Assembly: GCA_964623925.1 (NCBI GenBank)
Contig: CAZUVT010000036.1
Coordinates: 1 to 15,883 of the forward strand
Source of the DNA: CATJXY01 sp964623925
Lineage (GTDB): Bacteria > Bacillota_I > Bacilli_A > Erysipelotrichales > Erysipelotrichaceae
Reading direction: 5' to 3'
DNA length: 15,883 nt
Position numbers and translations under genes: made by a program. Shown here piece after piece: positions 1 through 7,857 of this stretch. The notes under the pieces were generated by a model that saw only the letters and a list, made by a program, of their open reading frames with translations, ran no database searches and was not told the origin of the DNA. Within the stretch, counting starts at the first letter, position 1. Every line of letters starts with the position of its first letter.

Positions 1-1079
1 ACATATTTTTTGCGAATCGGATCAATCAGATCTCTTCCTAAAAACTGATTGATTTTCTTTCTCATGGAATCTTTCCACTCTTCTTTAGAGAAAACAAAAG
101 ATTTTTCTTCCGGATCTCCCAGACTTTCATCCAGTGCTGAATTCATCTTCTTGTAGCAGAAATAAATCAAAACGGCCAGCAGGATCAAGATGACGATAAT
201 AACGAAGATCCGGATTCCCTCATAATGTTCTACTGCCCCTTGAATATCTTCCAAGTCTCTTGATGGCGCTTCTTCCTGAAAGATCAATTCTTCCATTGAA
301 CTATCCGGATTTTCGCTTCCCGTCTTCGTATAACCGTTCGGGTGGATCTTCAATGAGATTGCCAAGATCGTCTGCAAGATCCAATTGATCACACCCCATA
401 TGTGATTGAACAATTCCACTGCACCCATGGCGATCAACAAAAACAAGTACGGAAACCAAGTCAGTACATTTTTTTGCAAACCGACAAAAATAAGCGCCAC
501 GATCAGAGATAACAGATTGACAAAAACGATATTGGAATGACTGTTCACTTGCATAGAAGAATCCCTGTATTCATGAATCAGATTCATTCTTACCAAATAA
601 ATAATAGAAAACAAACAATAGAATGAAGCTATTTCATTGATCACTTCAAGATACGCTTTGGAACGCAGGTACAAAGTCATAAATCCGCTGAAAAATAGGA
701 TGATCAGGAGTTTTTTCATCTCTTCGGGAAGATAGCTTCCCTTTCTGTCTTTGATCAAGACATGAAACCCACAAAGGATAAAATACCCAAATCCCAGAAG
801 CAAGAAGATGACTCCGTCTTTCATCAAAATCATACATGAAAGAATGAAAGATGCCAAAAAGACAAAGGCAATGAAAATAATACGGGAAGATCTTTTTTTT
901 CGAATCACAGGCAATGCCAATCGCACAAGAATGATAAATCCGATCGTAATCAAAAGAAACTCATTCATGATTCTTCCGACAAAGAAATTCATCATGCAGA
1001 CGATAAACACAAAATAGAGAGTCAATGAATCATAGATCGACTCGATCATCATACCTAAAGCTTCATTTATTCGCCGCAT
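1..1079 (-). CDS. Polytopic membrane protein of the MoxR-DUF58 operon, C-terminus cut by window edge
   Basis: An open frame runs from an ATG at 1079 to the window edge without a stop, giving at least 359 residues. I translated it by hand. It begins MRRINEALGMM. Several hydrophobic segments follow in the first 225 residues, such as LLITIGFIILVRLALPVI and IFIAFVFLASFIL. Next comes a charged, probably extracytoplasmic loop rich in Glu and Ser, then another membrane segment (IFVIIVILILAVLIYF) and a basic or charged tail ending near DPIRKKY. The ATG lies 13 bases inside the upstream DUF58 gene, so translation is probably coupled. In many bacteria the third gene of such operons encodes a membrane protein with a transglutaminase or DUF4129 domain. 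The tail (FLGRDLIDPIRKKY) resembles the start of a DUF4129-like segment, but that is a guess. Function unknown; role in envelope stress or assembly inferred from neighbours. Confidence 0.8.
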   Translation of the reverse strand, partial: MRRINEALGMMIESIYDSLTLYFVFIVCMMNFFVGRIMNEFLLITIGFIILVRLALPVIRKKRSSRIIFIAFVFLASFILSCMILMKDGVIFLLLGFGYFILCGFHVLIKDRKGSYLPEEMKKLLIILFFSGFMTLYLRSKAYLEVINEIASFYCLFSIIYLVRMNLIHEYRDSSMQVNSHSNIVFVNLLSLIVALIFVGLQKNVLTWFPYLFLLIAMGAVELFNHIWGVINWILQTILAISLKIHPNGYTKTGSENPDSSMEELIFQEEAPSRDLEDIQGAVEHYEGIRIFVIIVILILLAVLIYFCYKKMNSALDESLGDPEEKSFVFSKEEWKDSMRKKINQFLGRDLIDPIRKKY

Positions 1080-2206
1080 AGATTCACCTCGCTTTTCATC
1101 TTGAAGAATTCAACAGAACGATGCAGTGCAGTTTTGCATGAATTCAAGGAAAAAACTTTGACTCTGAATCCGGATTTAGCCAGATGATTGACCATTTCCG
1201 CACTCTGCTCGCTTATTTCATAGAAAAACATAATAAAAAGACAATTTTTCTTTTCGAATGAATTGAAATGTGTTTGCATGTAAACAAGCGGAGCGTATTT
1301 TGCATAATCGGAAATACAACTTAAAAAATCCAGCAATCTTACATAATGGGATGATCCGGATTGAATTTCACAGTAATCGGACATCTTATTTTTCATTGCC
1401 ATATTAGTTGCAATCCCCATCGGGATCTGATTTCTGTAAGCTTCTTTGATCATAGATGCCATTATTTCAATCGAATTTTCTACAAAGGAATCATAGTCTT
1501 TCAAAAAACGGTCTTTATATTCTGTAAACAGGAATGTACAGATTTCCGTATCCGATGTAGCATCATATTTCTTGACTAAAAGCTTGTTCGATTTGGCACT
1601 AGCTTTCCAGTCAATATCTTTTAAACTGTCTCTTTGATCATATTCGCGTATTCCTGAGTAAAAGATAGGATCTTGCAAAATCCATCTTGTTACGATCTGG
1701 TTTCCCTGATAAGAATTTGAATCGATAAAAGAAGCAGGCTCGCTATTTCCTTTTGGATGAACCAGAATCACTGTTTCTTCATTTTCAATCAGCGGAATAT
1801 TTCTCAGACCCAAAAAATCCAAAAGTCGAACATTGACTCGTAAAACATAGTATCCCCTTTTTGCAGGAATAAACTTCAACTTTTTTTTCACCTTCTGATA
1901 ACTCAAAAGTGAAGTTGTGATGGTGTAGATGTAAGTTGTCTGATCGATTTTCTCTGCTTGAATCGTTTTTTTATCATTTTCAATGGCAAAAGAGGTCGGA
2001 AGCGTAAAAATGATCTTGATCACCGGCAAAAGCAGGATCTTTTTGTTGATGATTTCAAATGTGTATAAAAAAGATTGTCCCACATTGACACGCTGCTTAT
2101 CCGTTGAATGATTGACATGAACATGATCACAGCAATGCTTCGAAAAATATCGGGCAAAGATAAGCACAGCCAAAAGAAAGAAAAGTGCTGTAGAAAATAT
2201 CTGCAT
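1067..2206 (-). CDS. DUF58 family protein
   Basis: This 379-residue protein has a hydrophobic N-terminal segment (residues about 4-20, STALFFLLAVLIFARYF). A beta-rich middle follows, then the DUF58 core near residues 187-215, REYDQRDSLKDIDWKASAKS, matching the family pattern R-x-Y-x-x-GD-x-x-x-x-IDW-x-x-x-A. The usual Gly of 'GD' is Arg here. DUF58 proteins are encoded almost always next to MoxR ATPases, as here: the gene starts 6 bases after the moxR stop, with an AAAGGA-type site inside the end of moxR. The family has a VWA-like fold in its C-terminal half and is thought to be a client or partner of MoxR in maturing envelope or secreted complexes; its biochemical role is not settled. The stop overlaps the next membrane-protein gene by 13 bases. 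Confidence 0.88.
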   Translation of the reverse strand: MQIFSTALFFLLAVLIFARYFSKHCCDHVHVNHSTDKQRVNVGQSFLYTFEIINKKILLLPVIKIIFTLPTSFAIENDKKTIQAEKIDQTTYIYTITTSLLSYQKVKKKLKFIPAKRGYYVLRVNVRLLDFLGLRNIPLIENEETVILVHPKGNSEPASFIDSNSYQGNQIVTRWILQDPIFYSGIREYDQRDSLKDIDWKASAKSNKLLVKKYDATSDTEICTFLFTEYKDRFLKDYDSFVENSIEIMASMIKEAYRNQIPMGIATNMAMKNKMSDYCEIQSGSSHYVRLLDFLSCISDYAKYAPLVYMQTHFNSFEKKNCLFIMFFYEISEQSAEMVNHLAKSGFRVKVFSLNSCKTALHRSVEFFKMKSEVNLCGE

Positions 2207-2212
2207 CGTCTA

Positions 2213-3160
2213 TTATCCTTTGAACTCTTCGGTCGGAGCTTTGATATCTTTCAAGATCTCTTCGATAACAGAAGTAGAAGTGATCTCATCAGTAAATGTA
2301 AGATGATTCAGGATCATGCGATGCGGGAATACAACAAGTGCCAGTTTTTTTACATCATCCGGCAAGACATAATTGCGGTCCTTTATTGCCGCGTAAGCTT
2401 TCAGACATTTGATCATCTGCAGCGATCCCCTTGTACTGACACCTAAGGATACAGAAGCATGAGTACGAGTTGCTTCGACAAGATCGACAACATAAGAATA
2501 AATGGCATCGCTGACGACTACCTCGTCTATTTCCTTTTTCATCATGACAAGATCCTGAATTTCGATAATGTTGCTTATTTCATCCAACAGATTCTTTGAA
2601 CTGTGGTCTTTCAAAAGCCGGATCTCATTTTCCTTGCTTTGATAACCCAGACTCATCTTGATCATAAAGCGGTCAAGCTGCGCTTCAGGAAGCGGAAAGG
2701 TGCCGTTATTTTCGATTGGGTTTTGTGTAGCCATCACAAAGAAAGGATAATTGAGTTTTGTCGTGATTCCATCCACGCTGATCTGGCCCTCTTCCATCGC
2801 TTCCAATAAAGCAGACTGCGTACGCGGTGCAGCGCGATTGATCTCATCTGCCAAAATCTTTTGGGAAAAGAGCGGCCCATCCTTAAATTCAAAAGAACCT
2901 TTTGCCTGGTTATAAAAATTAATACCGATCAGGTCGCTCGGAATCAGATCCGGGGTAAACTGGATCCGCTTAAAATTCACATTCAAGCTTTTAGCGATCG
3001 TCTTAGCAAGCATTGTTTTTCCGGTTCCCGGAACATCTTCTAAAAGAACATGTCCGCCGATTAAAAGACACATAAAAATCAAGTCGGTTGCTTCTTCGCA
3101 TCCTACCATGACCTGATTGACATTATTTCTTAGTTTCTCTGATAATTCACTTACATTCAT
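2213..3160 (-). CDS. MoxR family AAA+ ATPase
   Basis: The product is 315 residues, the usual MoxR length. It carries a Walker A motif (EDVPGTGKTMLAK, about residues 40-52), a Walker B motif (ILADEINRAAPRTQ), the MoxR signature LLEAMEEGQISVDG, sensor 1 (ATQNPIE) with GTFPLPEAQLDRF, and the C-terminal lid with STRGSLQMIK. Such ATPases act as chaperones, assembling or activating other complexes using ATP; the partner is usually encoded next door, here the DUF58 and membrane proteins. I chose the ATG at 3160 over a TTG at 3166: AAGGAG at 3174-3169 is 8 bases from the ATG but only 2 from the TTG. A TGATAAAAT extended -10 lies just upstream, so the module can probably be transcribed apart from the gene before it. 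Confidence 0.94.
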   Translation of the reverse strand: MNVSELSEKLRNNVNQVMVGCEEATDLIFMCLLIGGHVLLEDVPGTGKTMLAKTIAKSLNVNFKRIQFTPDLIPSDLIGINFYNQAKGSFEFKDGPLFSQKILADEINRAAPRTQSALLEAMEEGQISVDGITTKLNYPFFVMATQNPIENNGTFPLPEAQLDRFMIKMSLGYQSKENEIRLLKDHSSKNLLDEISNIIEIQDLVMMKKEIDEVVVSDAIYSYVVDLVEATRTHASVSLGVSTRGSLQMIKCLKAYAAIKDRNYVLPDDVKKLALVVFPHRMILNHLTFTDEITSTSVIEEILKDIKAPTEEFKG

Positions 3161-3185
3161 AATCAAAACTCCTTAATTCCTATTC

Positions 3186-3194
3186 ATTTTATCA
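3186..3194 (-). promoter_or_regulatory. Putative extended -10 promoter of the moxR operon
   Basis: On the minus strand this reads TGATAAAAT, a TGn extended -10 followed by a 5-of-6 match to TATAAT. It would start transcripts about 19 bases before the moxR ATG, leaving the AAGGAG site in the leader. No good -35 box is visible, and there is no terminator after the upstream membrane-protein gene, so read-through is also possible. Confidence 0.4.
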
Positions 3195-3223
3195 CTCTTT
3201 TTTCAAATTGCATAGAAAAAGGC

Positions 3224-3811
3224 TTATTCCTGTTTCATCTTAATACGAAATTCTGATTTCTTCTTAAGGATGAAAAAAACGAATAAACCCAAGCCAAGGA
3301 TCAGCCATCCTTGCCAGCTTTTTAAAAAATGATATCCCATGACATTAAATAAGACAACAAGAATAATAAATACGGCTTTGCCTAATAAAACGATTTTAAA
3401 AAAGGATCGCATTTTAAAATCAGAGCAGCCCAAGACGACATTCAGCAGATTTCCCGGTGCAAAGGGACAGCAGTATAGAAACAAAACATTGAATTCGTTT
3501 AAAATCGGAAAATGTGTTTTTTTCAACACGATCGGTTTATTCAATTTTGAAAAGACCGGTTTTATTCCTTTTCTGAAAACAAGAAAGACAATACAGCTGC
3601 CAAGCGAGGTTCCGATCCAGGATGCAACAGCTCCTCCGAACAATCCATATACGGCAAGATTAAATGAAATAATTGCCAAAAGCGGCAAGGCCGGAAAAAA
3701 AGATTCAAGACAAGCAAGACAAATCGGTGCAAGCCATCCAAAACTTTTAAACTGCTCAAGAATATTCAGCCAAAATTCAAGCGAACTTAAATTATTGAGC
3801 CAGGATTGCAT
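3224..3811 (-). CDS. TVP38/TMEM64 (VTT, DedA-like) family membrane protein
   Basis: The 195-residue protein is strongly hydrophobic. It has a conserved-looking N-terminal core, PICLACLESFFPALPLLAI, in which the (E)xFFPxLP pattern is typical of the VTT/SNARE-associated family. A Gly-rich membrane hairpin follows (GGAVASWIGTSLGSCIVFLVF), then a central CPFAPGNLLNVVLG segment like the second re-entrant motif of the family, and two C-terminal membrane helices ending in a basic tail. Proteins of this fold transport or scramble lipids (DedA/UptA carriers recycle undecaprenyl phosphate); the substrate here cannot be told. The ATG at 3811 shares its A with the TGA of mtnN (TGATG) and has no well-spaced ribosome site, so it is likely expressed by translational coupling at the end of the yqe operon. 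A TTG one codon earlier is an alternative start. Confidence 0.8.
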   Translation of the reverse strand: MQSWLNNLSSLEFWLNILEQFKSFGWLAPICLACLESFFPALPLLAIISFNLAVYGLFGGAVASWIGTSLGSCIVFLVFRKGIKPVFSKLNKPIVLKKTHFPILNEFNVLFLYCCPFAPGNLLNVVLGCSDFKMRSFFKIVLLGKAVFIILVVLFNVMGYHFLKSWQGWLILGLGLFVFFILKKKSEFRIKMKQE

Positions 3812-4512
3812 CAATGGGAATCGAACTCTTCCAATTGATCGACGACTTTATAGCACCATTCTGCACTTCTTTTTGAAGCAATCACGACATATTCATCAAA
3901 AGTCAATTCATTCTTATCGCGAATCGTAATATCAGAAAGCGAACGAATGATGACAAACGGCTTATTGAAATGGGTTGCGACTTGCGCTACTGCCGCTGCC
4001 TCCATTTCAGCACAGAGCGCTTCCGGATAATATTTTAATATTTCCGAAACCTGCTTTTCATTGTAGATGAAGCTATCACCGGAAACCAAAGGACCTACCC
4101 AGACTCTGTCTTTTTCATCAATTACATTTTTGATGGCCTGAATATATCGCTCATCGGCACTGTAACAGGTTTTAGTCTGATCAAATCCCCGCGGCCAGTT
4201 AAACGGAGTTACATCAACATCATGATGAGCCACTTTTGTCGATATGATGACATCAAGCACTTCTTCCTCTTCTTTTAATCCACCGGCAGTACCGATATTG
4301 ATCAAACCTTTAACATCATAATGTTCCAGCAAAACCGTAGTCGTCATCGCTGCCGCAACTTTGGCAACTCCGCTTTTCATCACGACAACCGGTGTATGAT
4401 TCATGATTCCTTCATAAAAATCGATATTTTGATAAGAGATATGCTTTATATCCTTTGTCAGATTCAGGATTTCCTGAATCTCTTCCTCCATTGCTCCGAT
4501 AATACCAATCAT
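3811..4512 (-). CDS. mtnN: 5'-methylthioadenosine/S-adenosylhomocysteine nucleosidase
   Basis: The 233-residue protein matches the MTAN family end to end. It begins MIGIIGAMEEE, where Glu11 corresponds to the catalytic-region Glu12 of the E. coli enzyme. KSGVAKVAAA follows at 46-55, NIGTAGGL at 72-79, VSGDSFI at 143-149, AEMEAAA at 168-174 (Glu171 is the substrate ribose-binding Glu) and RSLSDI at 190-195, whose Asp194 is the proton-donor Asp. All key residues are present, so it should be active. It cleaves MTA and S-adenosylhomocysteine to adenine plus the thioribose, removing the by-products of methyltransferases and feeding autoinducer-2 and methionine recycling. The start ATG overlaps the stop of the methyltransferase gene by 4 bases (ATGA), with GGGAGG upstream, a fitting pairing with an SAM-dependent enzyme. 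Confidence 0.97.
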   Translation of the reverse strand: MIGIIGAMEEEIQEILNLTKDIKHISYQNIDFYEGIMNHTPVVVMKSGVAKVAAAMTTTVLLEHYDVKGLINIGTAGGLKEEEEVLDVIISTKVAHHDVDVTPFNWPRGFDQTKTCYSADERYIQAIKNVIDEKDRVWVGPLVSGDSFIYNEKQVSEILKYYPEALCAEMEAAAVAQVATHFNKPFVIIRSLSDITIRDKNELTFDEYVVIASKRSAEWCYKVVDQLEEFDSH

Positions 4513-5216
4513 TTCTTTTTCCTCCCAATGATAAAAATCTTCTCTCCCGATGTGATCCCGTCCTGATCAAAATCAGTTTTGCAGGTCACATCAAATCCGA
4601 TCCTTTCCATGAGTCCCATAATTCTGATCGGATCAAAAACAGTCTGTAAATGTTCTTCCTCTTCAAGACCATTTGGCGTATAAAAGGCAAGATGCTGATA
4701 GATCTTATCCTGTTCGCTGTTTATCGTCCACTGATAACCGACATTTTCATCGAGCATCCCTTCTTCAATATATTCATCTTCAAACTCTTTCAGTCTATCC
4801 AACGAATGCATATCAAATAAAAATACGCCATTTTCATGAAGATGTGTGTAAACATTTTCAAATACCTTTGCTGCTTCATCCATATTTTCAAGATAATTAA
4901 AACTGTCGCAATAGCAGCAGATCGTATCAAAACTCTTATCCGTTGTGAAATCCAGCATATCCATGACTTCAAAAGCTAAGTTTTCAGAGGAATAACGTTT
5001 TTTTGCCTCTTCAATCATCTGCGAAGATAAATCGGTTGCCAAGACTTTTTTCCCACATGTGGATAGCTTATAAGCGAGATCGCCGCATCCGCATGCCAAT
5101 TCCAAAAATTCAGTACCGACGCAATGTTTCAATGTAAAATCAAGCCATTTTAAAACAGCATCTTCTTCCTGGATCAAGGATTCATAATATTTGGCAAGCA
5201 CTTCATATCGACTCAT
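4509..5216 (-). CDS. yqeM: SAM-dependent class I methyltransferase (YqeM type)
   Basis: The 235-residue protein opens MSRYEVLAKYYESLI, the family's typical start. It carries methyltransferase motif I as FLELACGCGDLA (residues 38-49), an acidic residue after strand 2 (LATDLSSQMIEEA, Asp62) that should bind the SAM ribose, motif-II-like VMDMLDF, and FDTICCYCDSFNYL in the motif IV region. The target is unknown. In Bacillota it is regularly encoded between rsfS and other yqe genes, hinting at a ribosome-related or small-molecule substrate. I chose the ATG at 5216, which overlaps the rsfS stop by 4 bases and has GAGG upstream. An in-frame extension of 11 codons upstream lies inside rsfS and is unlikely to be used. 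The gene's own stop overlaps mtnN by 4 bases. Confidence 0.9.
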   Translation of the reverse strand: MSRYEVLAKYYESLIQEEDAVLKWLDFTLKHCVGTEFLELACGCGDLAYKLSTCGKKVLATDLSSQMIEEAKKRYSSENLAFEVMDMLDFTTDKSFDTICCYCDSFNYLENMDEAAKVFENVYTHLHENGVFLFDMHSLDRLKEFEDEYIEEGMLDENVGYQWTINSEQDKIYQHLAFYTPNGLEEEEHLQTVFDPIRIMGLMERIGFDVTCKTDFDQDGITSGEKIFIIGRKKK

Positions 5217-5548
5217 TGGTTGCCTCTTATTCTTCGCACATCGCCCCAAAGCGTTTCCAAATCATAAACAGCTCTTTCTTCACCGACAAAAAGATGGACG
5301 ATGACCTCATAACAATCAATCAAGATCCATTTCGTATCTTTCCCTTCAATGCTTCGAACTTCATAGCCGGCTTTATAGACTGCTTCTTCAAGGTAGTCGG
5401 CCAAAGCGTTGCTTAAGCGAAGATTATTTGCAGTAGCGATGACAAAATAATCGGTAAAAGGGTTTTTCCCTTCAAAATCCATTACTGTAATCTCTTCCGC
5501 CTGCTTAGAATCTAATGTATGTAAAATAACCTGTAATAATTCGCTCAC
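5213..5548 (-). CDS. rsfS: Ribosome silencing factor RsfS
   Basis: The 111-residue length is normal for RsfS (YbeB/YqeL/Iojap). Family hallmarks are visible: EEITVMDFEGKNPFTDYFVIAT (about 18-39), GYEVRSIEGKDTKWILIDCYEVIVHLF (about 61-87), and the C-terminal RAVYDLETLWGD with its aromatic and LE-x-LW signature. RsfS binds protein L14 of the large subunit and blocks joining with the small subunit, lowering translation in starvation. The start codon is GTG at 5548, preceded by AAGGAG; it overlaps the previous stop as GTGA. The gene sits where rsfS is usually found, between nadD/yqeK and yqeM. Confidence 0.96.
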   Translation of the reverse strand: MSELLQVILHTLDSKQAEEITVMDFEGKNPFTDYFVIATANNLRLSNALADYLEEAVYKAGYEVRSIEGKDTKWILIDCYEVIVHLFVGEERAVYDLETLWGDVRRIRGNQ

Positions 5549-6360
5549 AATTTTTCTCCTTTTAAATATTTCTGCTGATTGCTTTTCACATCGATTGCGC
5601 CTGCTTTTAAACTTCTTTTCGCTATCGCAAGCTGATCATCAATATTATACCCTCTTCCCGGGTCGATCTTATCCGCAATAAAAATAATTCGGCTCAGATT
5701 CCCCCGATGATCTCCTAAAACATGATGTCTCACGGCATTGATCACCTGCTTATCTCTTAATCTCATAATGTGCTTCAAAACATATTCTGCCGTAAACTGA
5801 TGCCATATTTTATCCGACAGCGAGCAGGATTCGGGATAAAAAGCTTCCATGATCTGTTTCGCCGCTTCTCCATCCATATTCTTGCATAAATCATGCAACA
5901 TTCCGGCCTGTGTAGCTTTTTGAACATCACAATGATGAATTACAGCCAGCTCTTTAGCCAGCGCAGTCATAGAACGAACATGAGCCGCCCTTTTTTCAAA
6001 ACACCATGCATCTACGATTTGATCCAGATATAAAGCGTGATCAGTCAAATAAATATTCACACTTCGACTCGTTTTATTGAAATGTCCTTCTCTCGCCAAT
6101 TTCTCATCCGACGAAAGGATGTCCATATAACGGATCTCCTCTTCTGCATAACTGCTTTTTGCTTTCAGTTTCATTTTGCGATAAGGCTTGATTGCCAATT
6201 TGACCATTTCAAGCCGATCTTGATAAGAAGCGATTCCCTCTTCTTCGATCATAAAAAGAACTTCTTTGTAATCACGACTTTTTAAAAAACGTTTGGCCGT
6301 TTCCAAATGCTTATTTGTAATCGGGTCAAAAGGTCCTTTTAAGCACAATGCTTTAATCAT
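5545..6360 (-). CDS. yqeK: Vestigial NadD-like domain fused to YqeK-type HD hydrolase
   Basis: This 271-residue protein has two parts. Residues about 118-271 are a complete YqeK-like HD phosphohydrolase: His127, AGMLHDL with His156-Asp157, VRHHVLGD (His212-His213), and IIFIADKIDPGRGY (Asp230, Arg236). This family hydrolyses the alarmone Ap4A to ADP. Residues 1-117 resemble the start of nicotinate-mononucleotide adenylyltransferase NadD (LKGPFDPITNKHLETAKRF, then YQDRLEMVKLAI). However, the (H/T)xGH motif reads TNKH, the middle of the domain is missing, and the ISSTxIR motif is at best the degraded KTSRSVNI. Normal NadD is about 190 residues. I infer that the adenylyltransferase activity is lost and YqeK retained. 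Fused NadD-YqeK proteins are known from mycoplasmas. The ATG at 6360 has GAGGTG upstream and overlaps yhbY by 8 bases. Confidence 0.9.
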   Translation of the reverse strand: MIKALCLKGPFDPITNKHLETAKRFLKSRDYKEVLFMIEEEGIASYQDRLEMVKLAIKPYRKMKLKAKSSYAEEEIRYMDILSSDEKLAREGHFNKTSRSVNIYLTDHALYLDQIVDAWCFEKRAAHVRSMTALAKELAVIHHCDVQKATQAGMLHDLCKNMDGEAAKQIMEAFYPESCSLSDKIWHQFTAEYVLKHIMRLRDKQVINAVRHHVLGDHRGNLSRIIFIADKIDPGRGYNIDDQLAIAKRSLKAGAIDVKSNQQKYLKGEKL

Positions 6361-6649
6361 TCGGCACCTCGATCACATGATGCTTTTTACTTGGCCGATA
6401 TAAAAGGATCGTTCTTCCAATCACCTGAACTACCTCGCTATGAGTATTGGCAGCCAGATCAAAAGTCAATTCTTCAAAATCATCCATACAGCTTTTTAAA
6501 ACATTCACTTTTACCAATTCATGAGCTTCCAACGTGTCACTGACCGTATTGAATAAGTTGTAGGAAAGCCCGTCTTTCCCGATTTGAAATAAAGATTTTC
6601 TTTTATTTCCGAGAGCTCTTAAATATTTTTTCTGTTTGTTTGTCAACAT
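6353..6649 (-). CDS. yhbY: YhbY/YqeI family RNA-binding protein
   Basis: The 98-residue protein is a single CRM (CRS1-YhbY) domain. It starts MLTNKQKKYLRALGNKRK, contains the RNA-binding loop FQIGKDGLSYNLFNTV (GK-x-GL), then LEAHELVKVNVLK and a C-terminal VVQVIGRTILLYRPS, all matching the family. YhbY associates with pre-50S particles in ribosome assembly. It follows yqeH after one base and overlaps the next gene by 8 bases, so the three are certainly co-transcribed. Confidence 0.95.
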   Translation of the reverse strand: MLTNKQKKYLRALGNKRKSLFQIGKDGLSYNLFNTVSDTLEAHELVKVNVLKSCMDDFEELTFDLAANTHSEVVQVIGRTILLYRPSKKHHVIEVPND

Positions 6650-6650
6650 G

Positions 6651-7709
6651 TTATATCATCGCCTTTCTAATCTCTACCTTCACATTTTCCGGCACATAAA
6701 CCACGATCGATCGGACACTTCCGCTGATCGAACACCATCCCAATCCGTTAATGACAAGATCAAACTTTTCTTTGAGTGGGTTAAGCATCACAAGTTTAAA
6801 TTCCTTAAGATCCGTTTTAGTACAAGGTTTTAACAGTTCTTTATAATGATCTTTCCATAACTGATCGGCATTTTCTATTTTTCCCCGATGAATCTTCAAT
6901 CGATCATTCATATAAAAGACCACGCTTCCTTTGATCTTCTCAAAATCAATCCTTGCCAACCCACCTACGGCAAAACTCTGATTGCCCCGCACTTGAAAAA
7001 CGACCGGTTTAACGCTCTTTGAACAGACGATCATCTTCAGATCTTTATCGTTCACTTCATTCAGCATGCTTTCTTTATTTTCCAATCCCGGTGTATCATA
7101 AAATGTAAAGTCTTCCGTTTCTATTTTATTCAAATCCAAGGTCGTTCCCGGATATCGGGATACGGTCAAGATCGGATCTTCGCTTAAAAGTGCATTGATC
7201 AAAGTACTTTTCCCCGCATTCGCTTTTCCGACAAAAACAATGTTTTTTCCCTTTTGATGTTGCCGAATCGCATTTAAAACATCTTCTCTGCCCTCTTTTC
7301 CATAAGATCCGGTGATGACCAGATCCCGAATATGAATATCCAATTCATCACATCTTTGTAATACAAATATTCTGATTTTTTCAAGAGACATCGTCTGTGG
7401 CAGAATATCTCTTTTCGTTCCTACCATTAAGATCGGTAAATGCCGAAGACGTTTATACAGATTTAAGATCATATTGGATTCAAAATCAAATAGATCAACG
7501 ACCCAGATAATCAAAGCATTCTCTATTTTGGCGATTTCATTTAAACTGTCTTCATCATCAATTCCCTGATTCATCGAAATAGTCAGGTCATCATAATGCG
7601 TGATTCTAAAACATCTTTGACAATAATCACTGTTTTCTTTGGGAGTATATCCTATCTTTTTCGGATCACTATTCTGTAGTACGACACCGCAACCGATACA
7701 TTTTTTCAT
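6651..7709 (-). CDS. yqeH: Circularly permuted ribosome-assembly GTPase YqeH
   Basis: The 352-residue protein starts with a zinc-finger pattern (C4-x2-C7 and C30-x2-C33). It then carries the GTPase motifs in permuted order: G4 TKRD at 98-101, G5-like TGSYGKEG at about 133-140, G1 GKANAGKST at 161-169, G2 around Thr189-Thr190 (PGTT), and G3 DTPG at 205-208. This G4-G5-G1-G2-G3 order defines YqeH, which is needed for assembly of the 30S subunit. It is the first gene of the operon; the yqeG phosphatase gene that often precedes it is absent here. GAGG lies 5 bases from the ATG. A good promoter is at 7770-7798. Confidence 0.96.
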   Translation of the reverse strand: MKKCIGCGVVLQNSDPKKIGYTPKENSDYCQRCFRITHYDDLTISMNQGIDDEDSLNEIAKIENALIIWVVDLFDFESNMILNLYKRLRHLPILMVGTKRDILPQTMSLEKIRIFVLQRCDELDIHIRDLVITGSYGKEGREDVLNAIRQHQKGKNIVFVGKANAGKSTLINALLSEDPILTVSRYPGTTLDLNKIETEDFTFYDTPGLENKESMLNEVNDKDLKMIVCSKSVKPVVFQVRGNQSFAVGGLARIDFEKIKGSVVFYMNDRLKIHRGKIENADQLWKDHYKELLKPCTKTDLKEFKLVMLNPLKEKFDLVINGLGWCSISGSVRSIVVYVPENVKVEIRKAMI

Positions 7710-7769
7710 ATTTTCCTCTATCTTTCATTAAATTCAGATCTTGAATCTTATCTCAATATATTCTTCTTT

Positions 7770-7798
7770 ATTATAGAGGAAGGATTATTTTTTTACAA
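7770..7798 (-). promoter_or_regulatory. Promoter of the yqeH operon
   Basis: On the minus strand a perfect -10 box TATAAT (7775-7770) lies 17 bases after TTGTAA (7798-7793), a 4-of-6 match to TTGACA. The transcript would have a leader of about 54 bases. This is the best sigma-A-type promoter in the window. Confidence 0.75.
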
Positions 7799-7832
7799 TG
7801 TTAAAGTTTTCAGATTCAAAAGCGAAGTTCTT

Positions 7833-7841
7833 TGTTATAAT
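7833..7841 (+). promoter_or_regulatory. Extended -10 promoter of the FAD-dehydrogenase gene
   Basis: TGTTATAAT is a perfect TGnTATAAT extended -10. The -35 region is poor. Predicted transcription would begin around 7848, within or just before the AGGTG ribosome site (7847-7851), leaving only about 10 leader bases. Either the transcript is nearly leaderless or a second promoter upstream is used. Confidence 0.5.
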
Positions 7842-7857
7842 AAAACAGGTGATGAAT

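Noticed and set aside
3339..3929. A 196-codon plus-strand open frame opposite the TVP38-like and mtnN genes
   Set aside because: It is antisense to two genes with clear family matches, lacks a recognisable domain and a good ribosome site, and has the composition of a shadow frame.
5545..6360. A functional NadD annotation for the fused protein
   Set aside because: The catalytic motif and much of the domain are missing, so calling it an active adenylyltransferase is not supported.
7798..7857. An earlier ATG start for the FAD-dehydrogenase
   Set aside because: The extra 20 codons cover the promoter, the AGGAAGGA-like site is 13 bases away, and the family starts at MIKITQLKCPLD.
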